Origin: Pseudomonas sp. CFBP13508
Lineage (GTDB): Bacteria > Pseudomonadota > Gammaproteobacteria > Pseudomonadales > Pseudomonadaceae
NCBI RefSeq assembly: GCF_005233515.1
Contig: NZ_QFZZ01000002.1
Location: 310,001 to 374,000 of the forward strand
Reading direction: 5' to 3'
DNA: 64,000 bases
This document shows, piece by piece, positions 10,890 through 19,169 of this stretch (position 1 is its first letter; each line of letters opens with the position of its first letter). A program made the translations under genes and the position numbers. A model generated the notes under the pieces. The model made no database searches. It was given only the letters and a program-made list of their open reading frames with translations, and was not told where the DNA came from.

Positions 10890-12140
10890 ATGCTGAGCTG
10901 GGACGAATTCGATAAAGAAGACAGTGAAGTCGCAACCGTGAAAGGCGCCAACGCCGGCCACGCAAGCGAAGCCAACATGGACCGCCTCGACAACGCCGGC
11001 GGCGCCGCAGCGCTGGAAGCCCGCGCCGTCACCGCCGACGACTCGGCCGCCGTGGCCCGCGCCAAGGCTGCACTGAACTCCCTCGACGTCGCCGAAGGCC
11101 TCGCCGAACTCGAAGGCGCCTCCGCCCGTGTCGCCGTTGACGAAAAGCGCATGATCAACTGCCGCGCCGACCTCAACCAACTCGTGCCATTCAAGTACGA
11201 CTGGGCCTGGCAGAAGTATCTGGACGGTTGCGCAAACCACTGGATGCCGCAAGAAGTCAACATGACCGCCGACATCGCCCTCTGGAAAAACCCGGAAGGC
11301 CTGACCGACGACGAGCGCCGCATCGTCATGCGCAACCTCGGCTTCTTCTCCACCGCCGACTCCCTGGTTGCCAACAACCTGGTCCTGGCCGTGTACCGCC
11401 TGATCACCAACCCGGAATGCCGCCAGTACATCCTGCGCCAGGCTTTCGAAGAAGCGATCCACACCCACGCCTACCAGTACTGCATCGAATCGCTGGCCAT
11501 GGATGAAGGCGAAATCTTCAACATGTACCACGAGATCCCATCGGTCGCGAAAAAAGCAGCCTGGGGCCTGAAGTACACCCGCTCGATCTCCGATCCAAAG
11601 TTCGAAACCGGCACCCCGGAAACCGACAAAGAGTTGCTGCGCAACCTGATCGCCTACTACTGCGTTCTGGAAGGCATCTTCTTCTACTGCGGCTTCACCC
11701 AGATCCTCTCCATGGGCCGCCGCAACAAAATGACCGGCGTCGCCGAGCAGTTCCAATACATCCTGCGCGACGAATCCATGCACCTGAACTTCGGCATCGA
11801 CGTGATCAACCAGATCAAAATCGAAAACCCGCATTTGTGGGATGCTGAGATGAAGGAAGAAGCGACCCAGATGATTCTGCAGGGTACGCAGCTGGAGATC
11901 GAATACGCACGTGACACCATGCCTCGCGGGGTGTTGGGTATGAACGCGGCGATGATGGAGGACTACCTGAAGTTCATCGCTAACCGTCGTTTGTCGCAGA
12001 TTGGTTTGAAGGAAGAGTATCCAGGGACGACTAACCCGTTCCCTTGGATGAGCGAGATTATGGACTTGAAGAAAGAGAAGAATTTCTTTGAGACTCGGGT
12101 TATTGAGTATCAGACTGGTGGGGCGTTGAGCTGGGATTAA
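10890..12140 (+). CDS. nrdB: Class Ia ribonucleotide reductase, beta subunit
   Basis: 416 residues. It houses the diiron-tyrosyl radical cofactor that NrdA uses to reduce ribonucleoside diphosphates. The ligand helices are visible ([18 protein letters not shown] and [16 protein letters not shown]), after an alanine-rich N-terminal extension of about 90 residues usual in Pseudomonas NrdB. The start has GGAG at -13. The catalytic subunit gene nrdA, which usually lies just upstream in Pseudomonas, is absent here: the preceding genes are DUF2790 and acsA. A strong terminator follows, and the AT-rich defence island starts directly after it. Confidence 0.95.
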   Translation: MLSWDEFDKEDSEVATVKGANAGHASEANMDRLDNAGGAAALEARAVTADDSAAVARAKAALNSLDVAEGLAELEGASARVAVDEKRMINCRADLNQLVPFKYDWAWQKYLDGCANHWMPQEVNMTADIALWKNPEGLTDDERRIVMRNLGFFSTADSLVANNLVLAVYRLITNPECRQYILRQAFEEAIHTHAYQYCIESLAMDEGEIFNMYHEIPSVAKKAAWGLKYTRSISDPKFETGTPETDKELLRNLIAYYCVLEGIFFYCGFTQILSMGRRNKMTGVAEQFQYILRDESMHLNFGIDVINQIKIENPHLWDAEMKEEATQMILQGTQLEIEYARDTMPRGVLGMNAAMMEDYLKFIANRRLSQIGLKEEYPGTTNPFPWMSEIMDLKKEKNFFETRVIEYQTGGALSWD

Positions 12141-12160
12141 ACTCCGCACAACTTTATGAA

Positions 12161-12196
12161 AAAGGCTGCCATGAGGCAGCCTTTTTCTTTTTCCAA
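12161..12196 (+). terminator. Rho-independent terminator of nrdB
   Basis: AAAGGCTGCC, ATGA loop, GGCAGCCTTTTTCTTTTT, 20 bases after the nrdB stop. It marks the end of typical host sequence. Confidence 0.9.
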
Positions 12197-12256
12197 AAAC
12201 AACATTTCCGCGAGGTGGCTATTTACATGATCCAACTCCGCCTTAGGAAAAGCTCG

Positions 12257-12607
12257 CTAGGCACGCGATAGAACAAAATTCAACACATTGTTATTATCAA
12301 AGCCAATTAACATACAATCCCCAGGAGCAGCCATCGCCATAACTGGATTGGTTTGAAAGTAAAGTCTATGCTCAGATCTATTCGGGTCTCTTTCACGGGA
12401 ATCGTACCAAGTAATATTAACCTCACTAACAGCACTACCTCCCAGCAAAGAAAACCTTGCGGGAATCGTACGACGATCTAAGCCGAGCAAACTCTTCAGC
12501 TCGACAGTTCCATTAAACTCATGCTGCCCCGAAACGTTCGTATCTACTTCAACAGGCGCCAATATTTTAGAGTAAGGCACATGCGAAAATATACTATGAA
12601 TACTCAT
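12257..12607 (-). CDS. Stand-alone EcoRII-N-like (B3-like) small protein
   Basis: 116 residues. The whole protein is colinear with the N-terminal 130 residues of the EcoRII-type enzyme encoded at 14520-15773: HE-x2-G at residue 29 (31 in the enzyme), ITWYDSRERDPNRS at 65-78 (VTWYDCRRNQPHRS in the enzyme), RLYF at 81-84 (RLYY), and an A-x-GD pair at 96-97 (109-110). In EcoRII this domain is a pseudo-barrel that binds a second recognition site and inhibits the catalytic domain. No catalytic residues are present here. The ATG at 12607 has AGGA six bases upstream; a TTG at 12640 overlapping the previous gene's stop is less likely. Third gene of the DUF262-HEPN cassette. Function inferred: DNA-site sensor or regulator. 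Confidence 0.75.
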   Translation of the reverse strand: MSIHSIFSHVPYSKILAPVEVDTNVSGQHEFNGTVELKSLLGLDRRTIPARFSLLGGSAVSEVNITWYDSRERDPNRSEHRLYFQTNPVMAMAAPGDCMLIGFDNNNVLNFVLSRA

Positions 12608-12636
12608 ACAGCATCCTTTTCTGAAAGATTCAACAT

Positions 12637-13185
12637 TCAAACATTATTGGGTACGGGCGGAATGAGTAGATCAAGCGGAAGATCCTCACTTCTCCGAGCG
12701 CTCCCCAGCGCACCATCTCGATTCAAAGATGAAAAAATAGCATCTTTTACGACACACAAAAATTCAACTGACGCCTCAAGAACTTTTTGAAGCTCCATAA
12801 ACGTAATTTTTGTGCCAACACTATGCGCCACGTCATGCCTGCTATTAATCGCATTACTATAAAGACTGACTGTTTCATCAGCAATATGAGTATTCAAATA
12901 GTTTTTGGCTTCCGTACTAAAAAAACCCAGAAAGCCTGAAACTTCATTTTTTCCGACACTTCGCAAACATCTTTTACCCGTAGCGATTGCAAAGTTCTTC
13001 AACTCAATATCGCCCGCACCGTCAAGACGCGACTCCAATATCTGATAAATCGACTGCTGAATATCCGCACACAAAACTATCAAAACATGTTGAGTCAAAT
13101 ACGACTCTATCTCGCTATTCCACGAGTCGGTAGCACTTAAGTGTGCTTCACACTCATCGAGTGCGGCTTTCGTCCTTAAAAGCAT
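12637..13185 (-). CDS. HEPN-domain protein, predicted RNase effector
   Basis: 182 residues, almost wholly alpha-helical in appearance. Residues 112-122 read AINSRHDVAHS, giving the HEPN motif R-x4-H (R116, H121) with a polar residue after the arginine, as in catalytic HEPN RNases. The overall layout resembles the RiboL-PSP/MAE_28990-type HEPN families that occur near DUF262 genes. The ATG follows the DUF262 stop by five bases and its ribosome binding site GGAG overlaps that stop region, so the two are translationally coupled. AT-rich codon use contrasts with the host. Predicted role: RNA-cleaving effector of a defence system; I cannot assign the exact family without a profile search. Confidence 0.75.
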   Translation of the reverse strand: MLLRTKAALDECEAHLSATDSWNSEIESYLTQHVLIVLCADIQQSIYQILESRLDGAGDIELKNFAIATGKRCLRSVGKNEVSGFLGFFSTEAKNYLNTHIADETVSLYSNAINSRHDVAHSVGTKITFMELQKVLEASVEFLCVVKDAIFSSLNRDGALGSARRSEDLPLDLLIPPVPNNV

Positions 13186-13190
13186 AGAAT

Positions 13191-14258
13191 TTATCTCCGC
13201 ACATATTCAAATGCCTTAGCAATCCGGGTTTGCAGCGACTTATCATCACTCGTGCTCATTGAAATAGCGTCTACATAGCTCTTGTCGCCCAACAAACTCC
13301 GGTACCTTCTATCCAGAGAACCATCTGACTCTTGCAAGCTCGACACCGCAACAAACATCGAATCTAAAACAGCAAAGTTTAACGGCCCCCTAATATGAAA
13401 AGGCTTGGGGCCTAGCTCGTCATCTATCAATGATATTGTTCTGCAAAAATCGGACTCGACCTTTTGAAAGAAACTCGTCTTTGACTCCCCTTCCAATTTA
13501 TTAACCTGAGCCATAAAAGAACTCAAAAAGTTCTTCATTGGTTTCTCATAATTATTCCATCTATATTGGAGAGTTACCAGACGCAAGATAAGCTCTACAT
13601 CACGAAGTCTCTTATCTTCTTTTGGCTTGCCTATTACGGCACGCCAAGCAGGAAAGTTATTTAAATGCTGAAGCAGATCCGCAAACTCACCATTATAGAC
13701 ACACCGGCGAATTTCCATGGCATTCAAGTTTATACCGCCCGTATTGAGGCGCTCAAAAATATGATAAATACTTGAATCATCTTCCGGATCCAACTGCTGA
13801 ATAACAGTAGCCCTTAAAACAGTATCATCTAGTAAAAAACGATCAGACTCATCCAGTTCATCGTAGGTCTTGTTCTTCCATTTTGGAAGGACATTCGTTA
13901 AGCGAAATATTTTTTCATCAAAACGATTACTGAAAAATCGAATAGCTGACATTATGCGTTGCTGCCCATCAACTATTGATAATTTATTTGTTCCTCTGAC
14001 TTTATAAAGAAACACACCGGGAACAGGGAGTCCTAGCATAAAGGACTCGATCAGCTTGCTGGCTTTTCTTTGATCCCAAACATAGTTTCTCTGAAACTCT
14101 GGAATTACAAGCTGCCCACTTTTAAACTTATCGAAATACCCCCGAAGCGTTAAATCAGCAGGGTAATTAGAAATTTGGTATACCGATTGATCCTCGTCCT
14201 CATCAGTATCAGGCTCGCCAACATCAACTTCCCAGTCGTCAATTTCTGTCTTTTCCAT
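13191..14258 (-). CDS. DUF262-domain protein (GmrS-like)
   Basis: 355 residues. After an acidic N-terminal 25 residues comes the DUF262 core: VIPEFQRNYVWD at 51-62, SIVDGQQRIMSAIRFF at 95-109 with the D-G-Q-Q-R nucleotide-binding motif at 98-102, and IFERLNTGGINLNAMEIRRCVYNG at 167-190. DUF262 is the ParB-like NTPase half of type IV systems such as GmrSD and BrxU. No DUF1524 HNH nuclease (H-N-x-x-P type) follows in this protein or in the neighbouring genes; instead a HEPN gene is coupled to it. Separated by 261 bases from the EcoRII gene, so it may have its own promoter. Confidence 0.88.
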   Translation of the reverse strand: MEKTEIDDWEVDVGEPDTDEDEDQSVYQISNYPADLTLRGYFDKFKSGQLVIPEFQRNYVWDQRKASKLIESFMLGLPVPGVFLYKVRGTNKLSIVDGQQRIMSAIRFFSNRFDEKIFRLTNVLPKWKNKTYDELDESDRFLLDDTVLRATVIQQLDPEDDSSIYHIFERLNTGGINLNAMEIRRCVYNGEFADLLQHLNNFPAWRAVIGKPKEDKRLRDVELILRLVTLQYRWNNYEKPMKNFLSSFMAQVNKLEGESKTSFFQKVESDFCRTISLIDDELGPKPFHIRGPLNFAVLDSMFVAVSSLQESDGSLDRRYRSLLGDKSYVDAISMSTSDDKSLQTRIAKAFEYVRR

Positions 14259-14519
14259 CAGAACGCTCTACACAATAGGTATCATTAATCCCAAAGCGGG
14301 CTTTGAGCTTGGCACTGTGCCATCATGCACATTCGCAAACCTATCACATGAAGCAAGGAGCATGGAATACCAATTATCGGAAAAACCTGCTCATTTCTTG
14401 CCACCTTCAGACTATTGCAAAAAAAATCATTTTATGTAAGAGCGCCTCACCCTCCTGGAGTGTAGATCGCTATCAATATGGAGATTCAAATAACGAATTC
14501 CAAATAGAGGACTTAACGC

Positions 14520-15773
14520 TCAGGACTTTGATGAAGCTTTTACAACATCAATAAAATCTTCAAGTCCTAGCAGCCAACCTTGCTGTTCAATTGAATAGGT
14601 TTCTTGCAACCTACTTGGAACCACCAGTTGAACTCCGCTAGATTTCATTTCAATTGTTTGCCTCTTACTAATCGCGGCCTCCATTGTAATCAGATGCTTC
14701 CTAGAAATCTGATGAGCCTCACTCAAAACTTGGCGCCAACGATCTTTACAAGAGGTCTTTGCTCCAAGCATAAATAATTTTCCCCTTGGAAACTCTGGAT
14801 CATGATACTCAGCGAACCCAGGAAATAAAAAGTCTGGTCGAGAGCGATTTTCTGTTACTTGACTCTTGCCTCGCCCCTGTTCAAAACGTAAGCCATGCAA
14901 TTTAAAAATTTTGTCGAGATGGCCTTCAAATGCATGTCCAACTCTAGACTTACGGCGATTTTGTACACTCAACGAGAAACTTATGAACGCCTCGACGTCA
15001 TCACCCTTCGTACCAAATCCCAAACGGAGGCGTTGCTGAACTAAAAACCGCTCATAAATACGAAATAATTTTTCTTCATGCTCCATCCAATTAAGTATGG
15101 CGTCATCAGGAAATCTTATAGGGTCAATAGAACTTTCGATCGACTTTCTTGCGTAGCTTGAAAATGAAGAGGTTGTTGGAAAGTTCTTTCCACCGAAAAT
15201 GTCGATAAGTCTTCCTAGCCAGACATCATCACCACTCTCAACTCGACTGACCTCTACCCCTAGTTCTTCGAGCATTAGACGTAGAGGCAAAAGTAACTGA
15301 ACAGAATCTAATGTTCCCGATGTAAATGTTTCGTTTACATTGTGCAATCCAAACAGCAGTCGTAACTGACTTTCAATTGTGCTCCCAGCAGGCGTGAATA
15401 TCATTAACAAAGTGCCGTCACGCATCTTCGCCACGAGAAAAAAATCTCCCGCAGCAAGCAGCTCTGTCACAGCATTTCGATTGTAATAAAGACGGAATTC
15501 AGGACTTCGATGTGGTTGATTTCGCCGACAGTCATACCATGTTACTGCGCTATCATTGATATCCGGAGCATCAGACTCATCAGTAAAATAAACTTGCTTG
15601 GCGTTGAATCGAAACTCCTCGGTTTTTCCTGGACTACCCAAATATTGCTTAAACCCGGCAGCGGGCAGACCTCCAATTTCATGTTGATTAGACCTGCCAG
15701 GATCTGCGTCCACGGCACTTAGGTATTTGGCGGCTACGCCTTCGAAATAGTCACTTATGCGGTCGGAGAACAT
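14520..15773 (-). CDS. EcoRII-type type II restriction endonuclease
   Basis: 417 residues. Residues 1-170 form the EcoRII-N effector domain (VTWYDCRRNQPHRS at 77-90). The C-terminal domain carries the PD-(D/E)xK centre: RPDFLFPG with D314 and LGAKTSCKDRW with K339, K343 and R345; the 25-residue spacing equals that between D299 and K324 of EcoRII, and K343/R345 fit K328/R330. Cleavage at CCWGG is therefore expected, consistent with the Dcm-like partner. Start overlaps the vsr end by 19 bases. AT-rich relative to the host. It should require two recognition sites for activity, as EcoRII does. Confidence 0.92.
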   Translation of the reverse strand: MFSDRISDYFEGVAAKYLSAVDADPGRSNQHEIGGLPAAGFKQYLGSPGKTEEFRFNAKQVYFTDESDAPDINDSAVTWYDCRRNQPHRSPEFRLYYNRNAVTELLAAGDFFLVAKMRDGTLLMIFTPAGSTIESQLRLLFGLHNVNETFTSGTLDSVQLLLPLRLMLEELGVEVSRVESGDDVWLGRLIDIFGGKNFPTTSSFSSYARKSIESSIDPIRFPDDAILNWMEHEEKLFRIYERFLVQQRLRLGFGTKGDDVEAFISFSLSVQNRRKSRVGHAFEGHLDKIFKLHGLRFEQGRGKSQVTENRSRPDFLFPGFAEYHDPEFPRGKLFMLGAKTSCKDRWRQVLSEAHQISRKHLITMEAAISKRQTIEMKSSGVQLVVPSRLQETYSIEQQGWLLGLEDFIDVVKASSKS

Positions 15774-16225
15774 ATTCTTTCGTCTATCTGTAAATATTCA
15801 TTACCATTTATCAGCCAATTTGCTATCTGGTCAATCAATAGGGGAGATTTTTTTCTACTCATTGACCTAATCGCACATTCCCAAACGATGAGCACTCGCC
15901 ATCCATCGCTCAAGAGCGCAGCCTCCTGAGATCGATCTCTCGTCTGATTTTTTTTAATTTTATCTAACCAGAAATCTGGACGCGTTTGGGGTATTTTGAA
16001 GTATCGACAGGTATGCCCATGCCAGAAGCAGCCGTGGACGAACACCACAGCTTTGTATTTTGGTAGTACCAGATCAGGTTTACCGGGAAGATTATTGGCG
16101 TGTATGCGGTAACGAAACCCACGGGCATGTAAAGCCTTTCGGATCAAAACCTCTGGCCTGGTATTTTTACCTTTAATACCAGACATCATTCGGGATCGGG
16201 TTGCGGCATCTACAACATCGACCAA
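15755..16225 (-). CDS. vsr: Very short patch repair endonuclease Vsr
   Basis: 156 residues. It nicks beside T:G mismatches arising from deamination of 5-methylcytosine at CCWGG sites. Strong family motifs: MMSGIKGKNTRPE, GKPDLVLP with the catalytic D51 (same number as in E. coli Vsr), VFVHGCFWHGH at 62-71 and GWRVLIVWECA. The start is TTG at 16225: GGAGG lies six bases upstream, which decides the start. Lies between the methyltransferase and the EcoRII gene, the arrangement expected when a Dcm-type methyltransferase is active. Confidence 0.95.
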   Translation of the reverse strand: MVDVVDAATRSRMMSGIKGKNTRPEVLIRKALHARGFRYRIHANNLPGKPDLVLPKYKAVVFVHGCFWHGHTCRYFKIPQTRPDFWLDKIKKNQTRDRSQEAALLSDGWRVLIVWECAIRSMSRKKSPLLIDQIANWLINGNEYLQIDERICSPTA

Positions 16226-16372
16226 GCATCACCTCCATGCACTCGATAACTCAATTCCTTTGTATACCCTTGGGGACTCCAAACTCAAGGGTCGCGTTGA
16301 GCTATCTAATGCATTGGTGGAGGGAGTCGACGAGAAAAAATTACTCCAAACCTTGGATGGAGATGCCTCTCC

Positions 16373-17809
16373 TTACTCAGGAAGAGCAAACTCCAACTGC
16401 GGTCGTTCCTCTTCTGCGTTTTTTTCCTTCGCGGCCAATATCCGATCCTTCATCAACCGAGCTACAGCCTCAAAAACTGGGACTGCCACTGAGTTACCAA
16501 ACTGTCGATACGCTTGGGTGTCGGATACAGGAATTACAAATTTGCTTTCCCCCGGCTTGTCAAAACCCATCAGGCGCGAGCACTCATGCGGAGTCAATCG
16601 GCGTGGGCGATTAAGCTGATTCAATTCACTGTTGAAATCCAAGGTATCCATAAACCCGCGGTCGACCAGGATTTCCGAACCATCCTTGTGGTACCTCGCC
16701 GACAGCGTACGGGCGACATCGTTTGGACGAGTCAAACCAAAGCCAAAGCCATTACCCTTCTCACGATGCTTCTCGGCATACCGGTAAAGATAGTCCCAAA
16801 GCTTCGGGGTGAGGATGTACTTCTCGTCCACGTCCTTATCGAGCAGATCACCGAAGCTAGGTCGCTGTTTTGGTATGAGCTTGCTGATGTCGCGCAGGGT
16901 GAATCCTTGGTGAACATTGAGATCACGGCGGAAACCGACGAGCACGATTCGCTCACGATGCTGCGGCACGAAGTGTCTGGCATCGATGACCTTGGGATCT
17001 GAGCCTTTTGGCGCATTGACATCTGCAACCTCGTAGCCCAGTTCATCCAACGCTTCGCAGATGATCCGGAACGTATTGCCCTTGTCATGGCTTTTCAGGT
17101 TTTTCACGTTTTCAAGCAAGAATGCAGCCGGGCGTTTCGCGGCAATTATCCGAGCCACGTCGAAAAACAGAGTGCCTTGGGTCTCGCACTCAAAGCCGTG
17201 CTTACGGCCCAAGGAATTCTTCTTGGAAACACCTGCAAGCGAAAAGGGCTGGCAGGGGAAGCCCGCTAACAGAACATCGTGATCAGGAATTTCGCGATCG
17301 ATGTTCTTGTAGGCTTCCTCGTCACTGATTTCGGGCTTATCAGAAAGCGTGACCGAGCGGATATCGAGATTGAACCTATGGCGAGCAGGATCGCAGTAGT
17401 GGTTCGCCTTGTACGTTTTAACGGCGTACTTGTTCCATTCGGATGTGAACAAGCACTCGCCACCGATGGCTTCAAATCCCTTCCTGATACCGCCAATGCC
17501 GGCAAAGAGATCAATAAAGGTGAATGAAGGTTTGTGGTTCAAGCGCTTGGGCAGCAAATCCTTGAGACGTGTGAACTCAATATGGGAGAGCTTCGGCGAC
17601 GCCTTTTCCTTGATCCAGCGATTGATGGTTTCACGGCACCAGTGGCCGGGACTTACATCGTTGAGAATCTCAGCCAACTGCCCTTGATCGTAGATCTCCA
17701 GCAGCTTGTGCAGCAGCGCTAGGTCAGTTGCGGGATGGGTCTCAGGCTCGTACGAACCCGAGGTTGATTCGCTCAAGGATTCAAAAGAAGGTGTTTCAAA
17801 AAGATTCAT
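16373..17809 (-). CDS. dcm: Dcm-type DNA cytosine-5 methyltransferase
   Basis: 478 residues. All C5-MTase motifs are present in order: [16 protein letters not shown] (motif I, 98-113), [11 protein letters not shown] with catalytic C186, [12 protein letters not shown] (motif VI), [15 protein letters not shown], the target recognition region, [14 protein letters not shown] and [13 protein letters not shown] (motif X). It is close to E. coli Dcm over its length, including the 95-residue N-terminal extension ([20 protein letters not shown]), so CCWGG specificity is inferred. ATG at 17809 preferred to a TTG at 17833. First gene of the restriction-modification operon; a palindrome at 17843-17857 may be its operator, since related methyltransferases such as M.SsoII autorepress through the N-terminus. 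Confidence 0.93.
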   Translation of the reverse strand: MNLFETPSFESLSESTSGSYEPETHPATDLALLHKLLEIYDQGQLAEILNDVSPGHWCRETINRWIKEKASPKLSHIEFTRLKDLLPKRLNHKPSFTFIDLFAGIGGIRKGFEAIGGECLFTSEWNKYAVKTYKANHYCDPARHRFNLDIRSVTLSDKPEISDEEAYKNIDREIPDHDVLLAGFPCQPFSLAGVSKKNSLGRKHGFECETQGTLFFDVARIIAAKRPAAFLLENVKNLKSHDKGNTFRIICEALDELGYEVADVNAPKGSDPKVIDARHFVPQHRERIVLVGFRRDLNVHQGFTLRDISKLIPKQRPSFGDLLDKDVDEKYILTPKLWDYLYRYAEKHREKGNGFGFGLTRPNDVARTLSARYHKDGSEILVDRGFMDTLDFNSELNQLNRPRRLTPHECSRLMGFDKPGESKFVIPVSDTQAYRQFGNSVAVPVFEAVARLMKDRILAAKEKNAEEERPQLEFALPE

Positions 17810-18297
17810 GAGCCCGAAATTCCTCTGGGTCAAAACTGTGACGAATGGTCACCATTCTATCCCGCGGAACTTCAAAGTAAATGAAATTTCCTGGATTCCG
17901 TGAGATGAGTCTTGGCGACACGGATATGGCAGCTGCGGGATTCAACGGCAATCAAGCACTGGATATAAACACAGCATAATTTACTCTGCATCTTTGTCCA
18001 GGTTTCCTTCCGCCTCATTACCAGTAGGAAAAGTCGCTGGTTGACGACCATCCCTGATGCCCCTACCCTCAGCTCCGAGCCTAAGAAACTCTACAAACCA
18101 GAGCGGTCCTCCGCACCCGACAGTCATGCGGTTTTTTTTCGTCTGCGGTTTCTCTACGCCTGCGAAAAATCCCGTTATGTCGGGAGTGGGCGAATACAAG
18201 ACCCGAAAGGGGAATATGTCCGGCCCGTCTCTGGTGGGTTTCTTAGCTCCCGACACCCTAACGAATGCCCTAAGAAAGCAGCCAGAGGTAAATGGAA
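17810..18297. other. Gene-less region upstream of dcm (about 490 bp)
   Basis: Divergent control region between dcm and the BRO-N gene. It contains the palindrome at 17843-17857. Short open frames exist on both strands (17981-18256 minus; 18041-18322 and 18057-18305 plus) but none has a ribosome binding site or a family I can name. Composition shifts from AT-rich back to host-like across this stretch, which makes it a likely island junction. Confidence 0.5.
17843..17857. promoter_or_regulatory. Palindrome upstream of dcm, possible operator
   Basis: GAATGG-TCA-CCATTC, a perfect 6-bp inverted repeat of 15 bases in all, 33 bases before the dcm ATG. Position and size resemble the 15-bp operator used by autoregulating C5 methyltransferases. 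Confidence 0.5.
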
Positions 18298-18390
18298 ATG
18301 CCTGAATATCAAACCTTCATGATGAAGGTGAATTGCTGTACCCATAGAACGCCCTCGCTGCTTCCGACTCCGGAGGCCTGTCATGTCTGA
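18298..18390 (+). CDS. Possible 30-residue leader ORF coupled to the BRO-N gene
   Basis: ATG at 18298 preceded by GAGG at a suitable distance; the peptide begins MPEYQTFMMKVNCC and contains three cysteines. Its TGA overlaps the ATG of the next gene by eight bases. No family is recognised; it could be a translational leader rather than a functional protein. Confidence 0.35.
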   Translation: MPEYQTFMMKVNCCTHRTPSLLPTPEACHV

Positions 18391-18892
18391 GCCACTATTA
18401 CCGACTCGATTTACTCGCAACAAAACCCACCTGCACGCCCTTCTGGTCGAGAACCAGGCGTGGTTCTGCGTCCATGAGCTGGGCCGGTTGATGGGCAAAC
18501 ATCTTGATGAACGTCAGTTGCGCAAACTCGACACTGATCAGCGGCAGATGATGCGCGTAGAGACCTATGGCGAAGCTGAGGACCACATGATGGTGAGTGA
18601 GTCGGGTGTGTATGCGCTGCTGATCTATCACTACTGTCCTGAGTATCGGCAGCTTCGTGAGTGGCTGACGCATCAAGTTGTGCCTGCTCTGCGTGACGCT
18701 CGTCCGGCGCGCTCGGTTGAGCGTCCGACATTGAGTGTTCTGAGCTGGCCGCAGATGTCGCTGAGTACGTTGCACTGGCAGGATGAGCCGTGGATTCGGT
18801 TGCGGGATATGCCGTGTTTGCTCGCAGATGATTCGTTCAATCGCCATGAGTCCTGGTGGCGCAAGGCTTCGCGATTGTTGCGTGGAGGCTGA
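18383..18892 (+). CDS. BRO-N domain protein (antirepressor-like)
   Basis: 169 residues. The first 105 residues are a BRO-N domain (WFCVHELGRLMGK, LRKLDTDQRQMMRV, MVSESGVYALLIYHYCPEYRQLREWLTHQVVPALR), typical of phage and virus DNA-binding antirepressors. The C-terminal part (LSVLSWPQMSLSTLHWQDEPWIRLRDM) is tryptophan-rich and not recognised. GGAGG precedes the ATG. Such genes occur singly in many Pseudomonas chromosomes; together with the defence island they suggest accessory DNA, but no phage structural or integration genes accompany it. Confidence 0.8.
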   Translation: MSEPLLPTRFTRNKTHLHALLVENQAWFCVHELGRLMGKHLDERQLRKLDTDQRQMMRVETYGEAEDHMMVSESGVYALLIYHYCPEYRQLREWLTHQVVPALRDARPARSVERPTLSVLSWPQMSLSTLHWQDEPWIRLRDMPCLLADDSFNRHESWWRKASRLLRGG

Positions 18893-18901
18893 TGGTTTCA
18901 G

Positions 18902-18938
18902 AAATCCGCTGTTTGAGTTTTCCAGCAGCGGATTTTTT
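18902..18938 (+). terminator. Rho-independent terminator after the BRO-N gene
   Basis: AAATCCGCTG and CAGCGGATTT pair around a 14-base loop, followed by TTT, ten bases past the stop. Confidence 0.85.
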
Positions 18939-18997
18939 GTGGCCAAAAATCCTTGGGGCAGCTTCGCTGCCCATCGGGGATAAATCCCCTCACCACG
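18939..18997. repeat. Degenerate type C REP sequence
   Basis: GTGGCCAAAAATCCTTGGGGCAG and CTGCCCATCGGGGATAAATCCCCTCACCAC form an imperfect inverted pair; the right arm matches the REPIN at 37499-37591. Confidence 0.6.
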
Positions 18998-19169
18998 ATT
19001 GAAATGTGTTGCTGCCGGCCGGGAGTCGGGATTGGGTATTGAGTCGATGCCGAGAATCGCCAGCAGACTGCCTCCCACAGATTCCGCCTCACCCTGAAAA
19101 CAATCAGTGCAACCCGCGCCGCCTCCCGCTATTAATACCCCTCCCCCACTCAAGGATCCGAGCCCCACC

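Noticed and set aside
13191..14258. Complete GmrSD type IV restriction system
   Set aside because: The HNH DUF1524 half is missing from the protein and from adjacent genes.
14305..14335. Sigma-54 promoter (TTGGCAC...TGC)
   Set aside because: The spacing between the GG and GC elements is 14 instead of the required 10 bases.
14303..14554. 83-codon plus-strand frame between the DUF262 and EcoRII genes
   Set aside because: No ribosome binding site and it runs into the EcoRII gene on the other strand; the gap more likely holds the DUF262 promoter.
17981..18256. 91-codon minus-strand frame and overlapping plus-strand frames upstream of BRO-N
   Set aside because: Three frames overlap with similar openness and none has a convincing start signal; possibly phage-remnant sequence but not supportable.
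12257..18892. Prophage or integrative element
   Set aside because: A BRO-N gene is present, but no integrase, structural, lysis or excision genes and no attachment repeats were seen.
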